Of a DNA stretch of 11,135 bases, positions 1-6,469 are shown one piece after another. Every line of letters begins with the position of its first letter. Position 1 is the stretch's first letter. A program made the position numbers and the translations under genes. The stretch spans positions 1-11,135 of the forward strand of contig JAEYRR010000221.1 of the NCBI GenBank assembly GCA_023435505.1, in the 5' to 3' direction. Source of the stretch: Bacillota bacterium (GTDB lineage: Bacteria > Bacillota > Clostridia > Lachnospirales > Lachnospiraceae). Under the pieces are notes generated by a model. The model searched no databases. It was not told the origin of the DNA and worked only from the letters and a program-made list of their open reading frames with translations.

Positions 1-215
1 TCTCTATACTCCTTCTCCCAACAGAGGAATATAAAGTCCCAGTCTATACCTTCTAACTTAATCGACTCTTTGATATAGGGTTTTATAAGCTTTACTAACA
101 CTGGTTTAGGTAAGCCTAGAAAAGGAAACTGATTTTTCATATAGGCTGCCATTTTTGCTGCCTGTGCTTGATTCTCTTCGACTTCCATCTTTTTAAACAT
201 CTCATGATACCACAT
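1..215 (-). CDS. DNA alkylation repair protein (AlkD-like), N-terminal part, cut by window edge
   Basis: Only about 71 codons are present; the gene continues past position 1. AlkD-family proteins are HEAT-repeat DNA glycosylases that remove alkylated bases such as 3-methyladenine and 7-methylguanine from DNA. The visible part carries the family's N-terminal signature: YMKNQFPFLGLPKP at about residues 26-39, followed by a helix and then DWDFIF...WEKEYR near the edge. Full-length members are about 230 residues, so roughly the first third is seen and the catalytic region is not. The start at 215 is chosen because GAGG (226-223) lies 7 bases upstream. The gene begins 18 bases after the stop of the cysteine-rich gene upstream (234-671), with no terminator or promoter visible between them, so the two are probably co-transcribed. 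The family call rests on motif recognition. Confidence 0.8.
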   Translation of the reverse strand, partial: MWYHEMFKKMEVEENQAQAAKMAAYMKNQFPFLGLPKPVLVKLIKPYIKESIKLEGIDWDFIFLCWEKEYR

Positions 216-233
216 GTTAGTACCTCGCTCTTT

Positions 234-671
234 CTAATAGCCTAGATCTTTCAGTATGCCTATCGCTGAGGCTACTGCATCTACACAACGTGTCTGGAAT
301 AGATTATCATTTCGTGCTTTGCTCATGCCATCCTCCGTAGAAATGTCACATTGCAACAAATCTCTGCATACGACAGAACCATTCTCGTCTTTAAACTTAC
401 CCATAAATTCCTTTGTTTTTTCGTAACATTCTATTTTATTGGTTGTATTTTCTGCTGTCCTATTACCATGCTTTAAACCAATTACCATAATAGATCCTGA
501 TACAGCACCGCAAAGCTCCCCTACTCTTGCTCCCCCACCGAATCCACAGCCCAAACGAAGAGCGTCTTCTTTCTTCATAGAATACTTTTCACAAAATTGT
601 AATAATACAATCTGAGCACAGTTAAGTCCCTTATTAAATTCTTCTGCAATCTGTTCTTTTCTCATTTCCAT
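234..671 (-). CDS. C-GCAxxG-C-C family redox-type protein
   Basis: This 145-residue protein matches the C_GCAxxG_C_C family, named for its spaced cysteines. Visible are C18 in NCAQ, the glycine-rich GCGFGGG with C42, C54 in GELCGAVSG, and C102, C108 and C129 further on. The family is thought to be redox-active or metal-binding. No exact reaction is established, so none is claimed. There is no signal peptide or membrane segment, so it is probably cytosolic. The length is normal and the cysteine set looks complete. The start at 671 has GGGAGG (683-678) 6 bases upstream; a second ATG at 665 would be spaced 12, so 671 is preferred. It is the first gene of a likely two-gene operon with the AlkD-like gene (18-base gap) and has a consensus promoter at 693-721. 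The association with DNA repair may be only positional. Confidence 0.88.
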   Translation of the reverse strand: MEMRKEQIAEEFNKGLNCAQIVLLQFCEKYSMKKEDALRLGCGFGGGARVGELCGAVSGSIMVIGLKHGNRTAENTTNKIECYEKTKEFMGKFKDENGSVVCRDLLQCDISTEDGMSKARNDNLFQTRCVDAVASAIGILKDLGY

Positions 672-692
672 ATTATACCTCCCTTATAACTC

Positions 693-721
693 ATTATATT
701 ATGGTATTGGGGGGACTGCAA
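693..721 (-). promoter_or_regulatory. Sigma-A-type promoter for the cysteine-rich protein / AlkD-like operon
   Basis: On the minus strand, TTGCAG (721-716) and TATAAT (698-693) are separated by exactly 17 bases. Transcription would begin near 686, leaving a leader of about 15 bases. The -35 box touches the U-run of the upstream gene's terminator, so the two transcription units are packed end to end. Confidence 0.75.
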
Positions 722-759
722 GAAAAGGATAGCAAGATTCTCATAGAAACTTGCTATCC
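721..759 (-). terminator. Intrinsic terminator of the EF-hand gene
   Basis: A perfect 10-bp stem, GGATAGCAAG on the plus strand at 727-736 with CTTGCTATCC at 750-759, can extend after one mismatch by TTCT/AGAA (738-741, 745-748) around a 3-base loop. Read on the minus strand it is followed by TTTTCT (726-721). It lies 16 bases past the stop of the EF-hand gene. Confidence 0.85.
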
Positions 760-774
760 CCTTCTTTATATACT

Positions 775-1014
775 CTATTCATAATCATAGTCATCCGGAT
801 CTAAACCAACTTCTTCTAAAGCCTCCCGTCTTTCGTCATCATCCATGTTTATAAGATCATAACGATCAAGACCAACAGCTTCTAAATCCTCATCCTTGTC
901 CTGATCCTCCATGCTATCCATCATCGATGAAAAGGCGGCAAACTCAGTTGCTTGTTCCAAGGCATCAAGTTCTCCATCATTGTTTAAATCAAATAATTTT
1001 CCGAATAAACCCAT
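775..1014 (-). CDS. Small acidic EF-hand (calcium-binding loop) protein
   Basis: This 79-residue, strongly acidic protein has one canonical EF-hand loop near the N-terminus. DLNNDGELDALE (residues 9-20) supplies D9, N11, D13, G14, L16 and E20 at loop positions 1, 3, 5, 6, 8 and 12, which predicts Ca2+ binding. The single loop could also be dockerin-like, but the second repeat and the hydrophobic pattern of a dockerin are absent. The C-terminal half holds a duplicated motif, LEAVGLDRYD (44-53) and LEEVGLDPDD (66-75), spaced 22 residues apart and flanked by DDDERRE. There is no signal peptide or membrane segment, so a cytosolic location is likely. GGAGG lies about 8 bases before the ATG at 1014. 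A clear terminator follows at 721-759, and an unusually structured leader precedes it (1036-1191). I recognise the EF-hand but not a named function. Confidence 0.82.
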   Translation of the reverse strand: MGLFGKLFDLNNDGELDALEQATEFAAFSSMMDSMEDQDKDEDLEAVGLDRYDLINMDDDERREALEEVGLDPDDYDYE

Positions 1015-1035
1015 ACTCCATCCTCCTTCATATAA

Positions 1036-1191
1036 GTATTAGAAAAGTAATACAGCTGGCTTCTTTCACTTCTACTGTATCGGTAGCCTCAACCGAGTTG
1101 AGGTCCAGGTCTCTACTACTCAGAAGATGAGCCATTTCATTCAAGACCTGTTCTTATGAGCACACTACAAACGTAGAAATACTCCCCTCAT
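1036..1191 (-). ncRNA. Candidate structured RNA or cis-regulatory leader upstream of the EF-hand gene
   Basis: Downstream of a good promoter (1193-1221), the minus-strand transcript would fold into a series of hairpins. (1) ATGAG (1191-1187) pairs with CTCAT (1160-1156), enclosing CTAC/GTAG (1176-1173 with 1168-1165). (2) CAGGTCT (1150-1144) pairs with AGACCTG (1112-1106), enclosing CTCA/TGAG (1131-1128 with 1122-1119). (3) CCTCAAC (1103-1097) pairs with GTTGAGG (1093-1087) around a 3-base loop. (4) ATACAG (1080-1075) pairs with CTGTAT (1055-1050). (5) GTATTA (1053-1048) pairs with TAATAC (1041-1036), ending just before the ribosome binding site. Stems 4 and 5 share bases, so they exclude each other. 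I do not recognise a known riboswitch class here. It could be a leader controlling the EF-hand gene or a free-standing RNA processed from it; there is no strong U-run at its end. Confidence 0.45.
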
Positions 1192-1192
1192 G

Positions 1193-1221
1193 ATTCTATA
1201 CTATCTGCTTTGTTGTCCCAA
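1193..1221 (-). promoter_or_regulatory. Promoter for the structured leader and EF-hand gene
   Basis: On the minus strand, TTGGGA (1221-1216) and TAGAAT (1198-1193) are 17 bases apart, matching the sigma-A consensus at 4/6 and 5/6. The predicted start, near 1186-1188, falls at the first base-paired stem of the candidate RNA, leaving a leader of about 170 bases before the EF-hand start codon. Confidence 0.55.
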
Positions 1222-1265
1222 ATAAAGGACTTTGGCCCGTACAACATAAATCTTCGTTGTCTTTC

Positions 1266-3314
1266 TTATCGTAACAACTCTTCTAGCTCTTCCCAGCTAA
1301 ATATTGGTTCCCTACAGGCGTAATTTTCGCAGTAATAAAATGCCTGTGTTTTGTCCTGAAGTTGATAGTCCTGTAAATCCTGAATCATCCCCTCTAGTAT
1401 TCTTTCATTAGCTGGGCTTTTGACTACCACATCTAAATTAGGAGTATATGACGAGACTATAATTCGCTTTAATTTCTCCACGTCTTCATCTGTCTTAAAA
1501 AGACAAATGAGTTTCTTAACAGGATAAAAGATTTCTAGATAGCTAAGTAATGAAAATCCATATCCAGATGGATACTCTTCCACTACCTGATTCATAAAGG
1601 CCAGCTGCTTATTCATATACTCTTTTAGTCTGAGATCTCCAGTGATATGCTCCAATTTACAAAGCACATATAACGCTACTGAATTACCGGAGGGGATTGC
1701 TCCATCATAGGTTTCCTTTGGCCGCATAATAAGCTTTTCTGCGTCATTGGCATAAAAATAGAACCCTCCTTTTTCACTATCCCAAAAATGCTTCACCATA
1801 TCCTCTACTAAGGCCAAGCTTTTACTAAGATACCTGGCATCAAAGGTCGCCTCATACAGTTCATAATAAGCCAGACTAAGAAATGCATAATCATCAATAT
1901 GGCCGATTCCAAAACTCTCTCTCTCCCGGTAACGAACATATAACCGTCCATTCTCATCCATCAAATAATTCTCTATAAAAGAAACTGCCTTCTTTATCGT
2001 TACTAGATACTCTTCTTGTCTTAAAACTCTATAAGCCCTGGCGTAGGCTGTAAGCATCAAGGCATTCCAGGAGGTTAGGCATTTGTCATCTTTATGCAAT
2101 CTGGTTCTCGTAAGACGGTGCTCATATAATTCTTTCTTGCACTGACTGTAAAATGATTCATCCTCAGACTCTTCCATCTTTAACCCAATCAGATTAGGGA
2201 CACAAGCTCCTTCAAAGTTTCCTTTCACAGTGATGTCATAACGTTTATTGAATTTCTTTGCCCTTTTACTACCAAGAATACTCTCCGTCTCCTCCGGTGT
2301 AAATACATAATACTTTCCCTCTTCCCCTTCGCTGTCAGCATCCTGGGCGGAGTAAAAACCACCTTCTTCACTTTGCATCTCTCTATTGATATATGCCAGA
2401 GTTTCCTCCGCCACTTGTCGATATAGTGGATTTCTGATTGCCTGATAGGCTTCAAGGTAAACTAAGGTCAACAAAGCATTGTCGTACAACATTTTCTCAA
2501 AATGAGGAATTAGCCAATAACGATCGGTACTGTACCTGGAAAATCCTCCACCAATATGATCGTAGATTCCACCACGATACATCTGCTGCAAGGTAACCTC
2601 TACCATATGCAAGGCTTTCTCATTGTTCGTCATATGGGCATATCGAAGTAGGAAAAGAAGATTGTGAGGACTTGGAAACTTTGGTGCATCTCCAAAACCC
2701 CCATATTTTTCGTCAAAAGAGGATAAATACTGATGATAGGCAACACCAAGTACCGTGGCTTTTGCATCAGTCGACCTCTCATTATGAAGGTTTGATAGAT
2801 GAGACTTGATAGCTTCTAGTAACTGATCTCCTGAGAGGACTAATTTATCCTTCTCTTCTCTCCATGTTTTCGCTACATGGCTTAAGAGTTCCATAAGTCC
2901 GGTTCTACCCATTCCTCCATGCTTTGGCAAATAAGTCCCTGAGTAAAATGGTATCTGTTTAGGTGTCATAAGGATGGTCAAAGGCCAGCCTCCATGACCA
3001 TGGATGGCGGTACAGACAGACATATAGATAGAATCGATATCAGGACGTTCTTCTTTGTCTACCTTGATGGAAATAAAGGATTGGTTTAGCAGTTCGGCAA
3101 CCTCTTTATCCTCAAAGGATTCTCGTTCCATCACGTGACACCAATGACAGGTCGAATAGCCAATGCTTAAGAAGATTGGTTTATCCTCCTTCTTTGCCCT
3201 CTCAAAGGCCTCTTCACTCCAAGGATACCAATCAACAGGATTATAGGCATGTTGGAGAAGATACGGGGACTTTTCTTCAATTAAATGGTTTGGGACTCTA
3301 TTTTCTGTATTCAA
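1266..3314 (-). CDS. yyaL: Thioredoxin-fold protein of the YyaL/SPATA20 (DUF255) family
   Basis: This 682-residue protein has the family's usual length and order. An N-terminal DsbH-like thioredoxin-fold domain (about 1-165) carries [17 protein letters not shown] and the redox-type motif C56-H-W-C59 in [10 protein letters not shown] long all-alpha barrel-like region follows, resembling sugar epimerase/glucosidase folds, with [12 protein letters not shown] (205-216), [14 protein letters not shown] (251-264) and [10 protein letters not shown] (271-280). There is no signal peptide, so it is probably cytosolic. The family is widespread, including human SPATA20, but its substrate is not settled; thiol-redox chemistry is suggested only by CxxC. 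The start is TTG at 3314, supported by GAGGTGAT (3325-3318) spaced 7 bases; the next ATG would remove the thioredoxin motif. It is divergent from the transporter gene. No convincing terminator is seen: a 5-bp ACAAC/GTTGT hairpin just past the stop lacks a U-run. Confidence 0.93.
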   Translation of the reverse strand: MNTENRVPNHLIEEKSPYLLQHAYNPVDWYPWSEEAFERAKKEDKPIFLSIGYSTCHWCHVMERESFEDKEVAELLNQSFISIKVDKEERPDIDSIYMSVCTAIHGHGGWPLTILMTPKQIPFYSGTYLPKHGGMGRTGLMELLSHVAKTWREEKDKLVLSGDQLLEAIKSHLSNLHNERSTDAKATVLGVAYHQYLSSFDEKYGGFGDAPKFPSPHNLLFLLRYAHMTNNEKALHMVEVTLQQMYRGGIYDHIGGGFSRYSTDRYWLIPHFEKMLYDNALLTLVYLEAYQAIRNPLYRQVAEETLAYINREMQSEEGGFYSAQDADSEGEEGKYYVFTPEETESILGSKRAKKFNKRYDITVKGNFEGACVPNLIGLKMEESEDESFYSQCKKELYEHRLTRTRLHKDDKCLTSWNALMLTAYARAYRVLRQEEYLVTIKKAVSFIENYLMDENGRLYVRYRERESFGIGHIDDYAFLSLAYYELYEATFDARYLSKSLALVEDMVKHFWDSEKGGFYFYANDAEKLIMRPKETYDGAIPSGNSVALYVLCKLEHITGDLRLKEYMNKQLAFMNQVVEEYPSGYGFSLLSYLEIFYPVKKLICLFKTDEDVEKLKRIIVSSYTPNLDVVVKSPANERILEGMIQDLQDYQLQDKTQAFYYCENYACREPIFSWEELEELLR

Positions 3315-3362
3315 TCTATCACCTCTCTATTTGCATTAGCATTATTGTTTGAATTGGTGTGC

Positions 3363-3470
3363 TATAATATACAGCCGTTAGCCAAACTATACACCAAATT
3401 AGATTTTGAAAATTTTACTTGTTAAAACAATCATATTATTGTATACAATCACCTTTTCTTGTGCTATGAT
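3363..3470 (+). promoter_or_regulatory. Tandem extended -10 promoters of the YaaH-family transporter
   Basis: Two near-identical extended -10 elements point toward the transporter: GTGCTATAATA with TATAAT at 3363-3368, and GTGCTATGATA with TATGAT at 3465-3470. The proximal one has TATACA (3442-3447) as a plausible -35 at 17 bases and would start transcription near 3477, giving a leader of about 33 bases. The distal one has no good -35, so it depends on the TGn extension and is less certain. Confidence 0.5.
3427..3449. promoter_or_regulatory. Candidate operator: perfect 12-bp palindrome over the proximal -35
   Basis: ATTGTATACAAT (3438-3449) is a perfect palindrome containing the -35 hexamer of the proximal promoter. 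A further half-site, ACAAT (3427-3431), lies just upstream, giving alternating ACAAT/ATTGT/ACAAT. A repressor bound here would block the promoter. The cognate regulator is unknown and no regulator gene is in the window. Confidence 0.4.
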
Positions 3471-3509
3471 AGGAAAGCATTTTTTTGAACAGTTTTGAGG
3501 AGAATAAGA

Positions 3510-4118
3510 ATGAATCAAGAAACAAAAATTAAAGTAGTTACTGCAGACCCTTCCGCACTTGGATTATTTGGTCTTGCAATCATTACACTAGTAGCCTCAT
3601 CACAAAAGCTGGGCTTCACAAATGGTGTATCCTTCGTCCTTCCATGGGCAATCTTTTTAGGTGCGAGTGCACAGCTTTTGGCAGCTATCAATGACTTCAA
3701 ACATAACAATACATTCGGAGCAACTGCGTTTGGTGCTTACGCCTTCTTCTGGTATGCAGTTGGTTTTACCTGGATGATACAAAATGGGGTATTTGGGGAA
3801 GCCTTAGCTGGTAGTATTGATACCAGACAATTAGGTTTTGCCTATCTTGGATATCTTGTATTTACCTTATTTATGACAATTGGTGCCATGGAAACCAATA
3901 AGGTTTTATTTGCAATCTTTGTACTCATCGACCTTCTATTCCTCGGGCTAACCTTAACAAGTTTTGAGCTCATGACTCATGCTTCTCACATGTTAGCTGG
4001 TGTTTCCGAACTACTAATTGCTATCCTATCTTTCTATGGATGTGGAGCAGCTGTGTTAAATACACATTTCGGCAAGACCTTCCTTCCGGTAGGAAAGCCT
4101 TTTGGAATCTTCAAATAA
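3510..4118 (+). CDS. Acetate/succinate-type transporter, GPR1/FUN34/YaaH (AceTr) family
   Basis: This 202-residue inner-membrane protein has six hydrophobic segments, the family's normal size (E. coli SatP/YaaH is 188 residues). The N-terminal family signature appears as DPSALGLFGLA (from residue 13), corresponding to NPAPLGL in SatP. Family features such as FGATAFGAYAFFWY follow the second membrane segment, where SatP has a matching NTFGLTAF region. Characterised relatives move acetate or succinate with protons. In a fermenting anaerobe it could export or recover acetate; the substrate here is inferred. An in-frame TTG at 3495 would overlap the Shine-Dalgarno sequence, so the start is ATG 3510, preceded by GAGGAG (3497-3502) at 7 bases. 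It is the only clearly functional plus-strand gene in the left half, transcribed from its own promoters and ended by the hairpin at 4141-4176. Confidence 0.9.
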   Translation: MNQETKIKVVTADPSALGLFGLAIITLVASSQKLGFTNGVSFVLPWAIFLGASAQLLAAINDFKHNNTFGATAFGAYAFFWYAVGFTWMIQNGVFGEALAGSIDTRQLGFAYLGYLVFTLFMTIGAMETNKVLFAIFVLIDLLFLGLTLTSFELMTHASHMLAGVSELLIAILSFYGCGAAVLNTHFGKTFLPVGKPFGIFK

Positions 4119-4134
4119 AGAGACTTTTTCATAG

Positions 4135-4176
4135 AAAAAAGGGGAAGAGAAATATCTAGCGATATTATTCTTCCCC
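4135..4176. terminator. Bidirectional terminator between convergent transporter and membrane-pair genes
   Basis: GGGGAAGA (4141-4148) pairs with TCTTCCCC (4169-4176), and an inner stem AATATC (4151-4156) pairs with GATATT (4161-4166) around a 4-base loop. On the minus strand it is followed by six Ts (4140-4135), a strong stop for the membrane-protein operon. On the plus strand the tail is only TTCTATAT, so termination of the transporter there is probably weaker. Confidence 0.85.
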
Positions 4177-4204
4177 TTCTATATGTACAATTTACATAAC
4201 AGAT

Positions 4205-4528
4205 TTATTTAACTTCCTTCTTTCTTAAAAGAATATTCCTTATGACACCTTTTGGGTCTTTGAATAAAAGTATAACCAACCAGATCACTAGCCCCAATGC
4301 CACAACCGATAACCCAAGAAAGAAATCATTTAACATATCCGTTGATGCAGGTGAAAAATAATCGCTTTGCAGTTCCACATATTCAAAGACAGCATCTACA
4401 AACCACATAATTGAAGCCCCCCAATACATCAGGCATAAGGTGCCTAATTTCAGTAAACTTCTGTTTTCGTTGCTATACCAAACAATTGTGGTAATAATCG
4501 CAGCATACACTACTACCAATAATGTCAC
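4205..4528 (-). CDS. Small three-helix membrane protein, second of a coupled pair
   Basis: This is an unrecognised 107-residue protein with three predicted membrane segments (about 2-18, 29-50 and 69-89) and a basic C-terminal tail (RNILLRKKEVK) probably in the cytosol. The second segment contains YWGASIMWFVD, with W36, G37 and an acidic D45 inside or at the end of the membrane span. The third contains GLSVVALGLVIW (72-83). The same pattern recurs in the upstream partner. The start is GTG at 4528, overlapping the partner's TGA stop as GTGA, with AGGTGA (4541-4536) spaced 7 bases. This implies translational coupling and roughly matched expression, as for subunits of one complex. A strong terminator follows at 4135-4176. 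No enzyme or transport motif is visible, so no function is claimed. Confidence 0.72.
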   Translation of the reverse strand: MTLLVVVYAAIITTIVWYSNENRSLLKLGTLCLMYWGASIMWFVDAVFEYVELQSDYFSPASTDMLNDFFLGLSVVALGLVIWLVILLFKDPKGVIRNILLRKKEVK

Positions 4529-4950
4529 TTCTCAGTCACCTGTCTTTCTCCTTCTTTGGTTATACTCAGAGACCTTTTCTCAATGGCCTTGGAAGCCACT
4601 ACTATACCAATCCATATAAGGGTCACTGATGCTGACATTGCTAACCCAGTGGTTAGCATCTCACGAACCATTTTCACTGTATCACTTGGGGAAGCGGCTG
4701 CAGTAAGAAAGGGAAACCACGGCACCACTTCTCCATGCCATATATGTTCAAAAAACAGCAGGGCAGTCCCACCCCAAAGCATACAATTTAACCATTTTAA
4801 TTTTCTACTAAATGGATATGTAGACCGCTCATCTAATAGATTGGTCTCCCGCTTAGCTTCTGGCTCCCTCTTTTTTTCTTTTGATGCAACTACATTTGTT
4901 ACTACTGTTGTTACTACTGCTTCTATCCCAGGTACAATAAAGCAAGCCAT
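4525..4950 (-). CDS. Small membrane protein, first of a coupled pair
   Basis: This unrecognised 141-residue protein has a hydrophobic N-terminal segment (about 3-22), a very charged linker (about 23-52, rich in K, E and R), then two further membrane segments: LNCMLWGGTALLFFEH (54-69) and GLAMSASVTLIWIGI (102-116). W59, G60 and acidic E68 in the first, and G102, L103, I112 and W113 in the second, line up with equivalent residues of the downstream partner. GAGGAG precedes the ATG at 4950. Its last four bases overlap the partner's GTG start. The P450 gene upstream ends in a terminator (5030-5078), so this pair should have its own promoter; I found no convincing one between 4951 and 5029. The short N-terminal helix could be a signal anchor. 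Function is unknown. Confidence 0.72.
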   Translation of the reverse strand: MACFIVPGIEAVVTTVVTNVVASKEKKREPEAKRETNLLDERSTYPFSRKLKWLNCMLWGGTALLFFEHIWHGEVVPWFPFLTAAASPSDTVKMVREMLTTGLAMSASVTLIWIGIVVASKAIEKRSLSITKEGERQVTEK

Positions 4951-5029
4951 AGTAATCTCCTCACTTTCTTTCTGTCGAATAAATTGATACTAGCATATAT
5001 TTACAGAATTTTCTACATAAAGATTATAT

Positions 5030-5078
5030 AAAAAATAGGGAGGAGACAGTATGCTAACATGTTAACATACTGCCTCCT
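5030..5078 (-). terminator. Intrinsic terminator of the P450 gene
   Basis: A long stem is formed by AGGAG/CTCCT (5041-5045 with 5074-5078), CAGTATG/CATACTG (5047-5053 with 5066-5072) and TAA/TTA around a CATG loop, with two single mismatches. On the minus strand it is followed by CCCTA and six Ts (5035-5030), 8 bases past the P450 stop codon. Confidence 0.85.
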
Positions 5079-5086
5079 AAGGTCTA

Positions 5087-6340
5087 TCATTCTTTTCGTA
5101 TCTTGGTCATAATAAGTCCACTCTTCGGTAGGGTTGGTATTTTTTTTAGGGAATACTTAAGGTTTTGTTTCGGCACATCATAATGAAGGTGATTGACCAA
5201 ATAATCTGCAAATACCTCCATTACCTTTAAGGTGATGACATCTCCTGCACATCGATGTCCACTCTGTATCTTTCCACCACCTTGAGGAATAAAAGCGTAT
5301 AAGTCTTTCTCCCTGGCTTTAAAACGTTTCGGTCTAAACTGATCCGGACGACTCCAAATCTTCGAGTCATGATTCGTTCCATATAAGTCCAAAATGACTA
5401 AGGTATTCTTCTTAAACACATAATTCTTCCATACAAAATCATGTTTTACTTTTGCTCCAACAAAAGGAGCGAATGGATAAAAGCGACGTACCTCTTCACA
5501 AAACATCTCCAGATACAGGGGCTCACGTTTTTTTATTCGTTCTCTACATTCGGGATAATCCTCCAGGGCTAATGCTTCAAAGGTAATAAACGTTGCAATG
5601 GCTATAATAGGTCGTATCATATTAATCAGTTCAACGGCAGCCATCTGTGGGGATAATGTATTCCCACTCTCCTTATACACGCTCATTAAATATAGAGGGC
5701 TTTTCTCATCTACAAGTTGAGTTCCTTCTCGTACTTCTATGATACTTTCCCTTACCCATTTTTCGACTTGCTTTCTTGCCGCCTTACCTTGCCGATACTT
5801 CTTACCGAATCTCCCGAATCCATATATCATAAGCCCGAAATTCTCTGCATATTGATCAATTTTTCCTTTATCATAGGAGATACCCACCCATTGACAGACA
5901 CTCTCAAATAAAACCTTTTGACTCTCTTTATATAGCATCACAGAGGACTTCTTTTCCCATTTCGCCCCATATTCATCTAGGTTAGACTGGCATATATCAA
6001 GAAACTTCCTTTCATATTCCGAGGTCAGCAAGGACATAAAGAATGCTTTTCGATTTTTATGTTTCTGTCCATCTAAGCCCTGAATCGCTTTTCTCCCAAA
6101 CAAGGTTTTCTGCACCCGCATAGGTGCGACACCCTTTCGTTTAAAGTATTTCTCGTTATAAAAAAGTTCTGCTGCCTCTTTCCCCATTAGAAAGGTCACT
6201 TTCTTCCCAAGAAAGCGCGCAGTGAATATGTCCGTATCTTTTAATTTCATTCGATTGGATATAAATAGATAGCCTTCCCTTAGAAAAAAAAAGGTGCTGT
6301 CAAATGGCTTAACCTTTGGAATCTGTTTTAGTAAACGCAT
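5087..6340 (-). CDS. cypC: Cytochrome P450, CYP152-type fatty-acid peroxygenase
   Basis: This heme protein resembles Bacillus P450-BSbeta (CypC/YbdT) along its whole length. CYP152 enzymes use H2O2 directly, without a reductase, to hydroxylate fatty acids at the alpha or beta carbon. Residues are numbered from the upstream ATG at 6346: the ExxR motif is E284-E-V-R287; the heme-binding segment is GHRCAG with axial C366; and IRP (R245-P246) in the I helix matches the arginine-proline that binds the fatty-acid carboxylate in place of the usual acid-alcohol pair. Other family stretches are LYGTNHD and PQGGGK. Q89 in AIQGLDG sits where BSbeta has Gln and the decarboxylase OleT has His, favouring hydroxylation over alkene formation. 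The start at 6340 (417 residues) is preferred because AGAAGG (6353-6348) lies 7 bases upstream; ATG 6346 would be spaced only 1. It is monocistronic by its terminator and lacks a membrane anchor. Confidence 0.92.
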   Translation of the reverse strand: MRLLKQIPKVKPFDSTFFFLREGYLFISNRMKLKDTDIFTARFLGKKVTFLMGKEAAELFYNEKYFKRKGVAPMRVQKTLFGRKAIQGLDGQKHKNRKAFFMSLLTSEYERKFLDICQSNLDEYGAKWEKKSSVMLYKESQKVLFESVCQWVGISYDKGKIDQYAENFGLMIYGFGRFGKKYRQGKAARKQVEKWVRESIIEVREGTQLVDEKSPLYLMSVYKESGNTLSPQMAAVELINMIRPIIAIATFITFEALALEDYPECRERIKKREPLYLEMFCEEVRRFYPFAPFVGAKVKHDFVWKNYVFKKNTLVILDLYGTNHDSKIWSRPDQFRPKRFKAREKDLYAFIPQGGGKIQSGHRCAGDVITLKVMEVFADYLVNHLHYDVPKQNLKYSLKKIPTLPKSGLIMTKIRKE

Positions 6341-6418
6341 ACTCATTCCTTCTTTCAGATAGTATTATTTAATATCTTCAGTTAGAAATGAAATATGCAA
6401 ATGGATTACATCCCACAT

Positions 6419-6463
6419 AAAAAAGAAAGACACTGTCAAAAATCTTCGACGATGTCTTTCTTT
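6419..6463 (-). terminator. Intrinsic terminator of the chemotaxis receptor gene
   Basis: An 11-bp perfect stem, AAAGAAAGACA (6422-6432) with TGTCTTTCTTT (6453-6463), is extended inside by GTC/GAC. Read on the minus strand, the distal arm runs into further Ts (to 6419). It begins 6 bases after the stop of the receptor gene. Confidence 0.82.
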
Positions 6464-6469
6464 ACGCAT

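Noticed and set aside
927..1130. 67-codon plus-strand frame across the EF-hand gene start and leader
   Set aside because: It is antisense to a well-supported gene and to the structured leader, with no start signals.
1036..1191. Assignment of the leader as a manganese (yybP-ykoY) riboswitch because of GGGGAGTA near its 5' end
   Set aside because: That motif should be followed by a paired partner near AAGACCUUU and an inner ACCGG loop in a set arrangement; here GGGGAGTA lies inside a different stem and the other elements are missing. T-box, c-di-AMP and c-di-GMP classes were also considered without a match.
1206..1260. ACAAC/GTTGT and GTCC/GGAC inverted repeats as a terminator for the YyaL-type gene
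   Set aside because: The stems are short, alternative pairings compete, and no U-run follows, so termination could not be supported.
4556..4987. 143-codon plus-strand frame antisense to the first membrane protein
   Set aside because: It has no promoter or Shine-Dalgarno sequence and no recognisable domain; the minus-strand gene has GAGGAG, membrane segments and a coupled partner.
5041..5078. TAACATGTTA-centred palindrome as a regulator binding site
   Set aside because: The whole 38-base inverted repeat followed by a T-run just past the P450 stop codon is better explained as an intrinsic terminator.
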